Of a stretch of 64,000 bases of DNA, positions 17,827 to 29,295 are shown one piece after another. The stretch is from positions 310,001 to 374,000 of the forward strand of contig NZ_JAGEMK010000001.1 of the NCBI RefSeq assembly GCF_017565425.1, written 5' to 3'. The notes under the pieces were generated by a model. That model did no database searches and was not told where the DNA came from. It saw only the letters and a list, made by a program, of their open reading frames with translations. Within the stretch, counting starts at the first letter, position 1; the number at the start of each line of letters is the position of its first letter. This DNA comes from Actinotalea soli (lineage in GTDB: Bacteria; Actinomycetota; Actinomycetes; Actinomycetales; Cellulomonadaceae). The position numbers and the translations under genes were made by a program.

Positions 17827-18864
17827 TCAGCCGAAGAGCGTGCCGCCGACCTCGGGCGGGACGAGCCCGAGGTGGTCCCACGCGCGCGCAGTCGCGACAC
17901 GACCCCGAGGCGTCCGGCCGATGAGACCCTCACGGACGAGGAAGGGCTCGGCGACGGTCTCGACGGTCTCGGGCTCCTCCCCCACGGCCACGGCCAGCGT
18001 GGTCAGGCCGACCGGGCCGCCACCGAACCGGGTGCACAGGGCGGTGAGCACCGAGCGGTCGAGGCGGTCCAGGCCGAGGGAGTCGACCTCGTAGACGGCG
18101 AGGGCGCTGCGCGCCGCGGCGAGGTCGAGGGTGCCGTCGGAGCGCACCTGCGCCCAGTCGCGGACACGGCGCAGCAGACGGTTGGCGATGCGCGGTGTCC
18201 CTCGTGAGCGACTGGCGATCTCCCCCCCGGCGTCGGCGTGCAGGTCCACCTCGAGGAGCCCGGCCGACCGGCTGAGCACCTGCTCGAGCTCCCCGTCGTC
18301 GTAGAAGTCGAGGTGGCCCGTGAACCCGAACCGGTCCCGCAGCGGGGCCGGGAGCAACCCGGCCCGGGTGGTCGCGCCGACGACGGTGAAGGGCGGCAGG
18401 GCGAGGCCGATGGCGTTGGCCCCCGCGCCCTTGCCGACGACGACGTCGACCCGGAAGTCCTCCATCGCGACGTACAGGAGCTCCTCGGCCGGGCGGGCGA
18501 GGCGGTGGATCTCGTCGATGAAGAGGACCTCGCCCTCCTCGAGGGAGGACAGCACCGCGGCCAGGTCACCCGCGTGCTGGATGGCCGGACCCGAGGTCAC
18601 GCGGACCGACGTGCCGAGCTCCGCGCCGATGATCATCGCCAGCGTGGTCTTGCCGAGCCCGGGCGGACCCGACAGCAGCACGTGGTCCGGGGTGCCACCC
18701 CGCCCGAGCGCGGCGTGCAGCACGAGCTCGAGCTGCTCGCGAACCACCCGCTGACCGACGAACTCGGCGAGCCGGCGCGGGCGCAGAGCCGCCTCGGCGG
18801 CACGCTCGAGGTCCTCGGCCCCGGGGGCGACGACCCGCTCGGTCGCGGTGTCCTCCTCAGCCAC
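17827..18864 (-). CDS. ruvB: Holliday junction branch-migration ATPase RuvB
   Basis: 345 aa from the GTG at 18864, which has GGAGG about 6 nt upstream and overlaps the ruvA stop by 8 nt. Walker [10 protein letters not shown], Walker [11 protein letters not shown], sensor TTRAG and the C-terminal winged helix ([20 protein letters not shown]) are all present. Forms hexameric motors on both sides of the RuvA tetramer. Translational overlap with ruvA keeps the subunits in step. Confidence 0.97.
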   Translation of the reverse strand: MAEEDTATERVVAPGAEDLERAAEAALRPRRLAEFVGQRVVREQLELVLHAALGRGGTPDHVLLSGPPGLGKTTLAMIIGAELGTSVRVTSGPAIQHAGDLAAVLSSLEEGEVLFIDEIHRLARPAEELLYVAMEDFRVDVVVGKGAGANAIGLALPPFTVVGATTRAGLLPAPLRDRFGFTGHLDFYDDGELEQVLSRSAGLLEVDLHADAGGEIASRSRGTPRIANRLLRRVRDWAQVRSDGTLDLAAARSALAVYEVDSLGLDRLDRSVLTALCTRFGGGPVGLTTLAVAVGEEPETVETVAEPFLVREGLIGRTPRGRVATARAWDHLGLVPPEVGGTLFG

Positions 18865-19480
18865 GGCCACCTCCGAGCACCCGGAGCGCTCCACGGAGGA
18901 CCGCAGCCACATCAGCCGCCTCGACGGCACCGGCATCGGCGGGCACGACCGTCGCCACGGCGTCCTCGGCCGCCCGCTGGTTCCACCCCAGGCCCACCAG
19001 CGCCTCGACGACCTCACCTCGCCGGTCGGCCTCCTCGAGGGCGGCGCGGGAGCCCGAGCCGTCGGCGGCCACGTCCCCCGGACGGCCGAGCCGGTCGGCG
19101 AGCTCGAGCACGATGCGCTGGGCGCCCTTGCGCCCGATGCCCGGGACGCGCTGGAGGGCCGCGAGGTCCTCGTCGGCCACGGCACGGCGCAGACCGTCCG
19201 GGGTGTGCACCGCGAGCATCGCGAGGGCGAGGCGCGGGCCCACGCCGCTCACCGTCTGCAGCGTCTCGAAGACGTCGCGCTCGTCGGCGTCGGCGAAGCC
19301 GAAGAGCGTCAGCGAGTCCTCCCGCACCACGAGGGAGGTCGCGAGCGTGCCCTCGTGCCCCAGGCGCAGGCCCGCGAGGGTGGCCGGGGTCGCGTGCGCC
19401 AGCAGCCCGACTCCCCCGACCTCGAGCACCGCCGCGTCCAGACGCAGTCCGACCACCTGGCCGCGCAGGCTCGCGATCAC
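18857..19480 (-). CDS. ruvA: Holliday junction protein RuvA
   Basis: 207 aa. N-terminal OB fold ([20 protein letters not shown]), two helix-hairpin-helix motifs ([35 protein letters not shown]) and the C-terminal RuvB-contact domain ([20 protein letters not shown]). Binds four-way junctions. GTG start. An SOS-like box and a TAGCGT -10 lie 22-48 bp upstream, so ruvAB may have its own damage-inducible promoter separate from ruvC. Confidence 0.96.
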   Translation of the reverse strand: MIASLRGQVVGLRLDAAVLEVGGVGLLAHATPATLAGLRLGHEGTLATSLVVREDSLTLFGFADADERDVFETLQTVSGVGPRLALAMLAVHTPDGLRRAVADEDLAALQRVPGIGRKGAQRIVLELADRLGRPGDVAADGSGSRAALEEADRRGEVVEALVGLGWNQRAAEDAVATVVPADAGAVEAADVAAVLRGALRVLGGGRG

Positions 19481-19501
19481 GTTCCGCTCCTCATGCCGAC
19501 C

Positions 19502-19528
19502 CGAACAGGTGTACGAGCGATCACGCTA
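19502..19528 (-). promoter_or_regulatory. Candidate SOS promoter of ruvAB: LexA-like box and -10
   Basis: CGAACAGGTGTACG (19502-19515) differs from CGAAC-N4-GTTCG at one position. On the minus strand TAGCGT (19528-19523) ends 7 nt before the box, so the transcription start would fall at its edge, a usual place for a repressor site. It is 22 bp upstream of the ruvA GTG. Confidence 0.45.
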
Positions 19529-19565
19529 GCACCCGTCCGCACACCCACGGCACGCCGCGCGGGGC

Positions 19566-20150
19566 TCACCGGGCCCCGCCGCGGGCCGCGGCCTCGGCCT
19601 GGGCCCACGCCCGCTGGGCAGCGGTCGCGCCCGGGACCGCACCCGCGGCGCTCGAGGCGGCGGTGCGCCCGGCGGCACCCCCGGGACGCCACAGGTGGCA
19701 GATCCCCAGGGCCAGGGCATCGGCGGCGTCGGCCGGCTGGGGCAGCTCGGCCAGCCCGAGGATGCGCGCCACCATCTGCTGCACCTGGGCCTTGGGGGCA
19801 CGGCCCGTCCCGGTGACCGCGGCCTTGACCTCGCTCGGGGTGTGCAGGGTGACCGGGAGCCCGCGGCGGGCCGCCGCGACCATCACCACCCCCGAGACCT
19901 GGGCCGTGCCCATCACGGTCCGCAGGTTGTGCTGGGCGAAGACGCGCTCGAGGGCCACGCCGTCGGGCCGGTGCTCGTCCAGCCAGCGCTCGACCTCGAT
20001 CTCGATGTGGTGCAGACGTGTCGCGACCTCGGCGTCCACCGCCGACCGCGCGACCCCGACGTCGACCAGCACGACCTTGCGTCCCGGGCGGGACTCGACC
20101 ACGCCGAGACCGCAGCGGGTCAGACCCGGGTCCACTCCGAGGATGCGCAC
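19566..20150 (-). CDS. ruvC: Crossover junction endodeoxyribonuclease RuvC
   Basis: 194 aa. RNase H-like fold with the acidic catalytic residues in [30 protein letters not shown] and the C-terminal [16 protein letters not shown]. Cuts Holliday junctions held by RuvAB. Followed by an 85-bp gap to ruvA; the yebC-ruvC-ruvA-ruvB order is conserved in actinobacteria. The last 25 residues, A- and R-rich, extend past the usual family end. Confidence 0.96.
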   Translation of the reverse strand: MRILGVDPGLTRCGLGVVESRPGRKVVLVDVGVARSAVDAEVATRLHHIEIEVERWLDEHRPDGVALERVFAQHNLRTVMGTAQVSGVVMVAAARRGLPVTLHTPSEVKAAVTGTGRAPKAQVQQMVARILGLAELPQPADAADALALGICHLWRPGGAAGRTAASSAAGAVPGATAAQRAWAQAEAAARGGAR

Positions 20151-20171
20151 GCGGTCAGTCTGGCACCGTCC

Positions 20172-20191
20172 CCGGTCCCGACCGGGACCGG
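20172..20191. repeat. Inverted repeat between yebC and ruvC
   Basis: CCGGTCCC-GACC-GGGACCGG, a perfect 8-bp stem with a 4-nt loop in the 54-bp gap after yebC. No U-tract follows on the minus strand, so a weak terminator, attenuator or processing site are all possible. Confidence 0.4.
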
Positions 20192-20204
20192 CGTCGGGGT
20201 GTCG

Positions 20205-20963
20205 TCAGTCGTCCTCGAGCTCGGCCATGACCTCGTCCGAGGCGTCGAAGTTGGCGAAGATCTCCTGGACGTCGTCGCTCTCCTCGAGGGCGTCGATGAG
20301 GCGCAGGATCTTCCGGGCACCTTCGGCGTCGACCTCGACCTGCATCGCGGGGACGAAAGGGGTCTCGGCCGAGTCGTAGTCGATCCCCGCCGCCTGCAGC
20401 GCGGTACGGACGGCGACGACGTCGGTGGCCTCGCTCATGACCTCGAAGGACTCGCCCAGGTCGTTGACCTCCTCCGCACCGGCGTCCAGGACGGCCGCCA
20501 GGACGTCGTCCTCGCCCAGCCCCTCGGCCTTGGGCACGATCACCACGCCGCGCCGGGAGAACAGGTAGGAGACCGAACCGGGGTCGGCGAGGGAGCCACC
20601 GTTCCGCGAGAAGGCGACGCGGACGTCCGAGGCGGCACGGTTCTTGTTGTCGGTCAGGCACTCGACGAGCACCGCGATGCCGCCGGGTCCGTAGCCCTCG
20701 TACATGATCGTCTGGTAGTCGGCGCCCCCGGCCTCCTGGCCCGAGCCCCGCTTGACCGCACGGTCGATGTTGTCGTTGGGGACCGAGGACTTCTTGGCCT
20801 TCTGGACCGCGTCGAAGAGCGTCGGGTTGCCAGCCATGTCACCGCCACCGGTGCGGGCCGCGACCTCGATGTTCTTGATCAGCTTGGCGAAGAGCTTGCC
20901 TCGCTTGGCGTCGATGGCAGCCTTCTTGTGCTTCGTGGTGGCCCACTTGGAGTGACCGGACAT
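20205..20963 (-). CDS. YebC/PmpR family protein (TACO1-like)
   Basis: 252 aa, usual length. The start [20 protein letters not shown] is the family signature, followed by [20 protein letters not shown] and [19 protein letters not shown]. Originally called a transcriptional regulator; recent family knowledge points to helping ribosomes through proline-rich stretches. Placed 12 bp after pdxT and before ruvC, and probably read from the pdxS/pdxT transcript. GAGGGG lies 8 nt before the ATG. Confidence 0.95.
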   Translation of the reverse strand: MSGHSKWATTKHKKAAIDAKRGKLFAKLIKNIEVAARTGGGDMAGNPTLFDAVQKAKKSSVPNDNIDRAVKRGSGQEAGGADYQTIMYEGYGPGGIAVLVECLTDNKNRAASDVRVAFSRNGGSLADPGSVSYLFSRRGVVIVPKAEGLGEDDVLAAVLDAGAEEVNDLGESFEVMSEATDVVAVRTALQAAGIDYDSAETPFVPAMQVEVDAEGARKILRLIDALEESDDVQEIFANFDASDEVMAELEDD

Positions 20964-20975
20964 GCGTTGAACCCC

Positions 20976-21599
20976 TCAACCGCGATCGGCGACGATCTGG
21001 ACGAACATGCGGTGCAGGCGAAGGTCACCCGAGATCTCCGGGTGGAACGACGTGGCCAGCACGTCCCGCTCACGCACCGCGACGATCCTACCGGCGGCCG
21101 GACCGGACCCGACCGTGGCCAGCACCTGGACACCGGGGCCGACCTCCTCGACCCAGGGCGCCCGGATGAAGACCGCGTGCACGGGCAGGTCGCCGTCGGG
21201 CAGTCCCGCCACCTCGAGGTCGGTCTCGAAGGAGTCGACCTGGCGGCCGAAGGCGTTCCGTCGGACGGTCACGTCCAGGCCGCCCAGGGTCTGCTGACCC
21301 TCGACCCCGCCCTCGAGACGGTCGGCGAGCAGGATCATCCCTGCGCAGGACCCGTAGACCGGGAGCCCGGCGCGGATCGCGGCCCGGATCGGGTCCCGCA
21401 GCTCGAAGATCCCGAGGAGCTTGTCGATGGTCGTGGACTCCCCGCCGGGGATCACGAGGCCGTCGACGGCCTCCACCTCGCGCTCCCGGCGGACCAGGAC
21501 CCCGCGGGCCCCGCAGGTGTCGAGGGCTGCGACGTGCTCACGGACGTCACCCTGGAGGGCGAGGACGCCGATCGCCGGTGGGGTGGTCGGTGCTGTCAC
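20976..21599 (-). CDS. pdxT: Pyridoxal 5'-phosphate synthase glutaminase subunit
   Basis: 207 aa. Class I glutamine amidotransferase: nucleophile cysteine in [26 protein letters not shown] upstream, and the His-Glu pair in [14 protein letters not shown]. Supplies ammonia to PdxS for vitamin B6 synthesis. The GTG start lies 8 nt after a TAGACT -10, suggesting a leaderless transcript in addition to read-through from pdxS. A Nudix gene separates it from pdxS. Confidence 0.95.
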   Translation of the reverse strand: MTAPTTPPAIGVLALQGDVREHVAALDTCGARGVLVRREREVEAVDGLVIPGGESTTIDKLLGIFELRDPIRAAIRAGLPVYGSCAGMILLADRLEGGVEGQQTLGGLDVTVRRNAFGRQVDSFETDLEVAGLPDGDLPVHAVFIRAPWVEEVGPGVQVLATVGSGPAAGRIVAVRERDVLATSFHPEISGDLRLHRMFVQIVADRG

Positions 21600-21607
21600 G
21601 AGGGGCG

Positions 21608-21613
21608 AGTCTA
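21608..21613 (-). promoter_or_regulatory. -10 element TAGACT, leaderless start of pdxT
   Basis: Minus-strand TAGACT ends 8 nt before the pdxT GTG and lies in the 19-bp gap after the Nudix gene. No SD is visible in that gap. Confidence 0.4.
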
Positions 21614-21618
21614 GGTGC

Positions 21619-22197
21619 TCAGCGCACCCGCCTCTGCTCGACGAGCTGGCGCACGGCGCCGTCCCACCCGGCGAGGAGATCCGTGGCGAGGGAGACGAGC
21701 TCGGAGGGGAAGATCTCCAGCCCGCTCCGCCCGAGGTCCTCGAGGTGCCACCAGCGCGCCTCGTCCATGAAGCTGCGCTCGACCGCGGTCCAGCCCTCGT
21801 GGCTCAGCGCACCAGGCCGGGCCACCCGTGCCACGAAGAAGAGCTCGTGCTGGCGGACAGCCTGACGGAGGAAGTCGAAGACGGCTGTCCGCTCGGCCAC
21901 GGGGCCGAGGAGCCCCGCGGGGTCCAGGTGCAGGCCGGTCTCCTCACGCACCTCGCGGACGGCCGCCTGCCGGGGGCTCTCCCCCGGGTCGATGCCACCC
22001 CCGACGGTGAACCACCAGGTGCGCTCGGGCTGGTCCTGGTCGTGGCCCCGGACGAGCAGGACGCGGTCCTCCTCGTCGAAGAGCAGGACCCGGGCGCCAC
22101 GGCGGAAGGGCATCCCGTCCTCGCCCGGGACCCAGTCGGGCCCGAGCTGCTGCACCGGAGCTCGGCCCGGGCCTTCGCCCGGACCGGTCGCCGTCAC
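21619..22197 (-). CDS. Nudix hydrolase
   Basis: 192 aa. The Nudix box runs [18 protein letters not shown] followed by REETGL, matching Gx5Ex7REUxEExGU in full. WWFTVGGG before it and [10 protein letters not shown] after it fit the NDP-X hydrolase fold. The GTG start overlaps the pdxS stop by 4 nt, so it is co-translated with PLP synthase. M. tuberculosis also has a Nudix gene in this region (Rv2609c, from memory) but not directly between pdxS and pdxT. Substrate unknown. Confidence 0.88.
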   Translation of the reverse strand: MTATGPGEGPGRAPVQQLGPDWVPGEDGMPFRRGARVLLFDEEDRVLLVRGHDQDQPERTWWFTVGGGIDPGESPRQAAVREVREETGLHLDPAGLLGPVAERTAVFDFLRQAVRQHELFFVARVARPGALSHEGWTAVERSFMDEARWWHLEDLGRSGLEIFPSELVSLATDLLAGWDGAVRQLVEQRRVR

Positions 22198-23096
22198 CAG
22201 CCGCGCTCGGCCAGACGGTGCGGCTCGGGCACGTCCTCGACGTTGATCCCGACCATCGCCTCACCCAGACCGCGCGAGACCTTGGCGACCACGTCGGCGT
22301 CGTCGTAGAACGTCGTGGCCTTGACGATGGCCGAGGCCCGCTCGGCCGGGTTGCCCGACTTGAAGATGCCCGAGCCGACGAAGACGCCCTCGGCCCCGAG
22401 CTGCATCATCATCGCGGCGTCCGACGGCGTCGCGATGCCGCCCGCGGTGAACAGCACCACCGGGAGCTTGCCCGTGCGCGCGACCTCGACGACCAGGTCG
22501 TACGGTGCCTGCAGCTCCTTCGCGGCGACGAAGAGCTCGTCCTCGGGCAGCGAGCCGAGGCGGCGGATCTCGTCGCGCAGGGTGCGCATGTGGGTGGTCG
22601 CGTTCGACACGTCGCCCGTGCCGGCCTCGCCCTTCGACCGGATCATGGCCGCGCCCTCGGTGATCCGACGCAGGGCCTCGCCCAGGTTGGTCGCACCGCA
22701 GACGAAGGGCACCGTGAAGGCCCACTTGTCGATGTGGTGGGTGTAGTCGGCCGGGGTCAGCACCTCGGACTCGTCGACGTAGTCCACGCCGAGGGACTGC
22801 AGCACCTGCGCCTCGACGAAGTGCCCGATGCGGGCCTTGGCCATGACGGGGATCGAGACGGCCTCGATGATGCCGTCGATCAGGTCGGGGTCGCTCATGC
22901 GCGCCACGCCGCCCTGGGCCCGGATGTCCGCGGGGACCCGCTCGAGGGCCATGACGGCCACAGCCCCGGCGTCCTCGGCGATCTTCGCCTGGTCGGCCGT
23001 GACGACGTCCATGATGACGCCGCCCTTGAGCATCTCGGCCATGCCGCGCTTGACCTTGGCGGTGCCGGTGATGTTCTCGGTGCTCTCGGTGCCCAC
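22194..23096 (-). CDS. pdxS: Pyridoxal 5'-phosphate synthase lyase subunit
   Basis: 300 aa, highly conserved TIM barrel. Active-site lysines are visible in [20 protein letters not shown] (region of the substrate lysine) and [36 protein letters not shown] is the phosphate-binding end. Makes PLP from ribose 5-phosphate, glyceraldehyde 3-phosphate and ammonia from PdxT. A TAGGAT -10 lies about 115 bp upstream with a direct repeat in the leader. Confidence 0.97.
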   Translation of the reverse strand: MGTESTENITGTAKVKRGMAEMLKGGVIMDVVTADQAKIAEDAGAVAVMALERVPADIRAQGGVARMSDPDLIDGIIEAVSIPVMAKARIGHFVEAQVLQSLGVDYVDESEVLTPADYTHHIDKWAFTVPFVCGATNLGEALRRITEGAAMIRSKGEAGTGDVSNATTHMRTLRDEIRRLGSLPEDELFVAAKELQAPYDLVVEVARTGKLPVVLFTAGGIATPSDAAMMMQLGAEGVFVGSGIFKSGNPAERASAIVKATTFYDDADVVAKVSRGLGEAMVGINVEDVPEPHRLAERGW

Positions 23097-23149
23097 GTCG
23101 GTCCTTGCTGCTCGGGGTCAGGGTGCTGGTGTCACGCCGTGCTCGTGCC

Positions 23150-23176
23150 GCGGTGTGCTGGCGCAGCGGTGTGCTG
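23150..23176. repeat. Direct repeat in the pdxS leader
   Basis: GCGGTGTGCTG occurs at 23150-23160 and 23166-23176, a 16-bp period, between the pdxS start and its -10. Spacing of about one and a half helical turns fits a dimeric regulator, but no regulator gene is nearby. Confidence 0.4.
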
Positions 23177-23211
23177 ATGCGACGATGCGCGGCTCGCCCG
23201 GCGACCTGCCC

Positions 23212-23217
23212 ATCCTA
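23212..23217 (-). promoter_or_regulatory. -10 element TAGGAT for pdxS
   Basis: Minus-strand TAGGAT in the gap after the LemA-like gene; it would give a leader of about 110 nt. Confidence 0.35.
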
Positions 23218-23244
23218 GACCGCGGGCTCGGCCCGCCCGACGCC

Positions 23245-23868
23245 TCAGGCCTGGTGGCCGGGACGACGCAGCGCCTCGGGCCAGGTGTCGTCGATCTCGA
23301 CGGTCTCCGGCATCGGGGCGCGCCCCGCGAGGCGGACCGCCCGGACGAGGGCCTTGCGCCGCAGGCGCTGGGCCTGGGCGACCGCTTCGTTGTGGAACCG
23401 GCGCGAGAGCTCGACCCGGTACCAGGCCGCCGCCAGGGCCTCGAGCAGCTCGCTGCCGGGGGACGCCGCGGCGATCTCGGCGACGTCCTCGGCGTCGGCC
23501 AGGACGGTGCGCAGCGTGCGCGAGAGGTCCGACTCCGCCAGGTCGCGCGGGACCGAGTCCCGTGCCGGCGGCGCGGCTCCGTCCGCGACGGCCTGGGCGG
23601 TGGTGGGGTCCACACCGAGGTCGAGGCCCGCCTCGAGGGCCGACCACGCGGTCTCCCCGACCAGCACCGAGCTGACCGGGTCCAGGCAGGCGCTCGCGGC
23701 GAGCTCGGCCGCCACCGAGGCACGGCGCACGAGCTGGTTCTCCAGGGTGGCTCGCGTGGCGGCGACCTTGCGGTGCAGGCGATCGAGCCGGTTGGCCGCG
23801 GCCCACAGCCACCAGGCCAGGAGGAGCACGACCGCCACGACCAGGACCGCGACCTCGGACCAGGTCAT
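23245..23868 (-). CDS. LemA-like membrane protein
   Basis: 207 aa. One N-terminal helix (VAVLVVAVVLLLAWWLWAAA) followed by a helical domain of LemA type: RLDRLHRKVAATRATLENQL and RRFHNEAVAQAQRLRRK. The ATG overlaps the pimA stop by 4 nt, so it ends the thrS-HIT-pgsA-patA-pimA operon. LemA proteins have no defined function; linkage to phosphatidylinositol mannoside genes suggests an envelope role. Confidence 0.75.
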   Translation of the reverse strand: MTWSEVAVLVVAVVLLLAWWLWAAANRLDRLHRKVAATRATLENQLVRRASVAAELAASACLDPVSSVLVGETAWSALEAGLDLGVDPTTAQAVADGAAPPARDSVPRDLAESDLSRTLRTVLADAEDVAEIAAASPGSELLEALAAAWYRVELSRRFHNEAVAQAQRLRRKALVRAVRLAGRAPMPETVEIDDTWPEALRRPGHQA

Positions 23869-25079
23869 GACCGCCTCCCGCTGGCCCAGGTGCCGAGCCG
23901 AGCGGCAGCACCCCGGCGCGACCTCGGGTCCTCGTGGACGCGCTCGCGCGGCGAGGCCCCGGCGAGGGCCATCTCGTAGACGGTCAGGACCTGATGGGTC
24001 ACGGTGGACCAGTCGTACCGGCGCACCACGGCCGAGGCGTGCTCGGTGATCCGTCCTCGCAGCTCGGGGTCAGCGAGCACCGCGTTGATCGTGCGGGCGA
24101 GGTCCGCGCTGTCCCCGGTGCGGAAGAGGACGCCTGCCGCGCCCTCGTCGAGGACCCGGCGGAAGGCGCCGAGGTCGCTCGCGACGACGGTCGCCCCCGC
24201 GCTCATGGCCTCCACCAGGACGATCCCGAAGCTCTCGCCGCCCGTCTGAGGGCCCACGTACACGTCGACCGACCGGAGCAGGGCAGCCTTCTCCTCGTCG
24301 CTGATCCCGCCCAGGAACTCGACCGAGCTCGCGGCCTCGCCGAGGGCGTCACGGGCCTCGGCCGCGCCGGTCTCCCCGCGCCCGGCGACGAGGAACCGCG
24401 CCCCAGGGTGCTCGGCGAGCACCGCGCGCACCGCACCCACCAGGACGGGCAGGCCCTTGCGGGACTCGTCGAGGCGACCGAGGAAGGCGACGGTCGGCGC
24501 CTCGGGGGTCCCGCGCCACCGCTCGTCGGGCACGGCCCGCGCGAACTGGTCGACGTACACGCCGTTGGGGATCACCACCGCGTCCCCGCCCATGTGCTCG
24601 ACGAGGGTGCGGCGCGCATCCTCCGAGACCGCGATCCTGGCCGAGATCTTCTCCAGGCTCTGGCGCACGATCGGGTACGCCATCTGCAGGGGTCGCGAGC
24701 GGATGAGCGCGGTGTGGAAGGTCGCGACGATCGGCCCGGAGGCGATCCACAGGGCGAGCATCCCGAGGCTCGGTGTGACCGGCTCGTGCAGGTGGAGGAT
24801 GTCGAAGTCGCCGTCGGCGAGCCACCGGCGGACCCGCGTCGCGCTCAACGGGCCGAAGGTCATCCGCGCGACCGCCCCGTTGTAGCGCACCGGGACCGCG
24901 CGGCCGGCGGCGGTCATGTAGTCGGGGATCGGGGTCTCGTCGTCGGCCGGGGCCAGGACGGACACCGTGTGCCCGAGCTCCTGGAGGGCCTCGGCCAGGT
25001 CCCTGACGTGGAACTGGACCCCTCCCGGCACGTCGAAGGAGTACGGGCACACCAGCCCGATGCGCAGCGGCTCGGTCAT
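23865..25079 (-). CDS. pimA: GT4 glycosyltransferase, probable phosphatidylinositol alpha-mannosyltransferase
   Basis: 404 aa from the ATG at 25079, which overlaps the acyltransferase stop (ATGA). GT-B fold: N-terminal GLVCPYSFDVPGGVQFHVRD with the acceptor-binding loop, and C-terminal donor domain with FLGRLDESRKGLPVL and the E-x7-E motif in GGESFGIVLVEAM. Adds the first mannose to phosphatidylinositol at the inner leaflet. The pgsA-patA-pimA order is the same as in mycobacteria. Precise acceptor inferred from synteny. Confidence 0.9.
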   Translation of the reverse strand: MTEPLRIGLVCPYSFDVPGGVQFHVRDLAEALQELGHTVSVLAPADDETPIPDYMTAAGRAVPVRYNGAVARMTFGPLSATRVRRWLADGDFDILHLHEPVTPSLGMLALWIASGPIVATFHTALIRSRPLQMAYPIVRQSLEKISARIAVSEDARRTLVEHMGGDAVVIPNGVYVDQFARAVPDERWRGTPEAPTVAFLGRLDESRKGLPVLVGAVRAVLAEHPGARFLVAGRGETGAAEARDALGEAASSVEFLGGISDEEKAALLRSVDVYVGPQTGGESFGIVLVEAMSAGATVVASDLGAFRRVLDEGAAGVLFRTGDSADLARTINAVLADPELRGRITEHASAVVRRYDWSTVTHQVLTVYEMALAGASPRERVHEDPRSRRGAAARLGTWASGRRS

Positions 25080-26071
25080 CGCTGCCTCGCGAGTCGGTCG
25101 GGGTCCAGGTCGGCCACGAAGACCTTCTGCAGCATGTGCCAGTGCGTCGGGTCCTCGGCGATGTCGCGCGAGAGGGCCGCGACCCACTGCTCGGTGAGCC
25201 GCGCGACCTGGACCGACCGCGCCACCCCCGCCTCGGGACGGATCGGGGGATGGAAGCGGATGACGATGCCCCACCGTGCCCCGGCCGCGCGCCGTCGCGC
25301 TCCCCGCAGCCGCTCGTGCCGGATCGTGGTGGGGACCAGCAGAGACCCGGTGCTCGCGGACAGGGCCGCCGGACCGGCCGCGACCCGGGCGGTCTCCCCC
25401 AGGAGCTCGACCTCGATGCCCCGCGAGGTGAGGTCGCGGTCGGCGAGCAGCGGGACGAGGGCACCCCCGGCCCGCACCGCGCGGACGAGGTCCCGGAACA
25501 CCTCACGACCTGCGTCGAGCGGGATGATCGTCAGGCCGATGCCCTCGCGCAGCCTCACGAACTCCTCGAAGACCTCGGCGGGCTCGAGACGCTCGGCCAC
25601 CGTGGTGACCGGGGCGAGGTGGACCGTGGCCCACGCTCCGGCGAGGTCCCAGTTGCCCTGGTGCGCCAGGGCGAGGACGACCGACCGTCCGGCGTCGGTC
25701 TCGGCACGGACCGGTTCGGCGCCCTCGGCACGGACCCGCGCCGAGACCTGCTCCGGCGTGAGGCGGCCCAGGGTGAAGGCCTCGCCGTAGTAGCGCAGGT
25801 AGGTCCGCATGCCGGCCCGACCGAGCCGTCTCAGCTCGGCGCCGTCGGCCTCGGGACGCGCCCGGGCCAGGTTGCGCTCGAGCCTGCGCACTCCCTCGGT
25901 CCGGCGCAGCCAGGTCACCTCGGCCGCGACGTGCATCACCCCACGGACGAGGTCCTCGGGCAGGCGCCCGGCCAGGTGCCATCCCGCCAGCAGGAGGCGC
26001 GCCGGGTCGAGCATGCTGCGCAGCGCGTCCACCGCGGTCCGGACCCGGCGTGTCTCCCCCCTCTCGCTCAC
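25076..26071 (-). CDS. patA: Phosphatidylinositol mannoside acyltransferase (LpxL/HtrB-like)
   Basis: 331 aa from the GTG at 26071, inside the pgsA stop (GTGA). The catalytic H-x4-D motif is LALAHQGNWDLAG, followed by VPLLADRDLTSRGIEVELLG, typical of LpxL-type acyltransferases. It should acylate the mannose of PIM1 at the membrane. The 4-nt overlaps with pgsA and pimA on either side show a coupled three-gene pathway. Confidence 0.9.
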   Translation of the reverse strand: MSERGETRRVRTAVDALRSMLDPARLLLAGWHLAGRLPEDLVRGVMHVAAEVTWLRRTEGVRRLERNLARARPEADGAELRRLGRAGMRTYLRYYGEAFTLGRLTPEQVSARVRAEGAEPVRAETDAGRSVVLALAHQGNWDLAGAWATVHLAPVTTVAERLEPAEVFEEFVRLREGIGLTIIPLDAGREVFRDLVRAVRAGGALVPLLADRDLTSRGIEVELLGETARVAAGPAALSASTGSLLVPTTIRHERLRGARRRAAGARWGIVIRFHPPIRPEAGVARSVQVARLTEQWVAALSRDIAEDPTHWHMLQKVFVADLDPDRLARQR

Positions 26072-26679
26072 GGCACCGCCCGCATGATCTGACGGCGCAC
26101 GGTGGCCATCCGCTGCACCACCGTGACCAGGCTCGCGACGGCGAGCAGGCCGAGGACGACCGTGAGCACCGCGGTCGGTGCACCGAGCCCCACGACCCCC
26201 GTCGCGACCAGGACGGCCGCCAGCCGGTCGGCGCGCTCGGCGATGCCGACGTTCGCGGTGAGCCCGAGGCCCTCGGCCCGGGCCCGGGCGTAGGGCACGA
26301 TCGACCCGAGGACCAGGCAGGCCAGGGCGAGTCCGGCGATGAGCGGCGCCTCGCCCCGTCCGGCGAAGTAGAGGACGAGCCCGCTGAAGATCGCGGCGTC
26401 GCCGAAACGGTCGAGGGTCGAGTCGAGGAACGCCCCCCACGGACCGGCACGTCCGGAGCGGCGAGCCATCGCCCCGTCCAGCAGGTCGCTCAGCACGAAG
26501 ACCGTGATCACCAGGGTGCCGGCCAGGAGGTGCCCCTGCGGGTAGAGCAGGAGGGCCGCGAGCACAACGCCCAGGGTGCCGACCACGGTCACGACGTCGG
26601 GGGACAGACCCGCACGCAGCAGGGCCCCGGCCACCGGGTCCAGGGCGCGGCCGACGACGCCGCGCAGCCGGCTCAGCAC
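26068..26679 (-). CDS. pgsA: Phosphatidylinositol phosphate synthase (CDP-alcohol phosphotransferase)
   Basis: 203 aa, about six helices. The CDP-alcohol motif is complete: SDLLDGAMARRSG, then GAFLDSTLDRFGD (D-x2-DG-x2-AR-x8-G-x3-D-x3-D). Makes phosphatidylinositol phosphate from CDP-diacylglycerol and inositol phosphate. Starts 7 nt inside the HIT gene and overlaps patA by 4 nt. Confidence 0.92.
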   Translation of the reverse strand: MLSRLRGVVGRALDPVAGALLRAGLSPDVVTVVGTLGVVLAALLLYPQGHLLAGTLVITVFVLSDLLDGAMARRSGRAGPWGAFLDSTLDRFGDAAIFSGLVLYFAGRGEAPLIAGLALACLVLGSIVPYARARAEGLGLTANVGIAERADRLAAVLVATGVVGLGAPTAVLTVVLGLLAVASLVTVVQRMATVRRQIMRAVP

Positions 26680-27260
26680 GTCTCCTCCGGGAGACTGACC
26701 GCCGCGGCGTCGGGCCAGGCCGCGGCGAGCCGTGCCCGCGTGTCACCGAGGAGCTCGGGCAGGGCCTTGGTCCGTCCGATGATCGGCAGGAAGTTCGCGT
26801 CCCCACCCCACCGGGGCACCACGTGCTGGTGCAGGTGCGCGGCCATCCCCGCCCCGGCCACCGCGCCCTGGTTGAGCCCGATGTTGAAGCCGTGCGGTGC
26901 GGAGATCGCGCGGAGCACCCTCATCGCGGTGCGGGTGAGCGCAGCGATCTCGTGCGTCTCGGCGAGGTCCAGGTCGGTGTAGTCGGCGACGTGGCGGTAG
27001 GGCAGCACCATGAGGTGTCCCGGGTTGTACGGGTAGAGGTTGAGCACCGCGAAGGCGCGCTCCCCGCGTGCCACGACCAGCCCGTCCTCGTCGCGCCGGT
27101 CCTGGGCGCGGCAGAAGGGGCACTCCCCCGCGCCGTCGTCGGCAGGCTTGTCCTCGCCGGTGATGTAGGCCAGGCGGTGCGGGGTCCACAGCCGTTCGAA
27201 GCCGTCCGGGGTGCCGGGCAGCGACGCAGGGTCCTCGGGGCCGCCGTCGTGCTCGTCCAT
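26673..27260 (-). CDS. HIT-family protein, Ap4A phosphorylase-like
   Basis: 195 aa. ECPFCRAQD and VLNLYPYNPGHLMVLPYRHV precede the histidine triad AHLHQHVVPRW. It corresponds in length and position to Rv2613c, described as a diadenosine tetraphosphate phosphorylase; that function is transferred by similarity. The ATG follows the thrS stop by 2 nt, so the two are co-translated. Ap4A is a by-product of tRNA synthetases, which may explain the pairing. Confidence 0.9.
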   Translation of the reverse strand: MDEHDGGPEDPASLPGTPDGFERLWTPHRLAYITGEDKPADDGAGECPFCRAQDRRDEDGLVVARGERAFAVLNLYPYNPGHLMVLPYRHVADYTDLDLAETHEIAALTRTAMRVLRAISAPHGFNIGLNQGAVAGAGMAAHLHQHVVPRWGGDANFLPIIGRTKALPELLGDTRARLAAAWPDAAAVSLPEETC

Positions 27261-27262
27261 GC

Positions 27263-29263
<2,001 letters not shown>

Positions 29264-29295
29264 AGGTGGTTCTCCTCGATTGGGGCGGCGCACCG

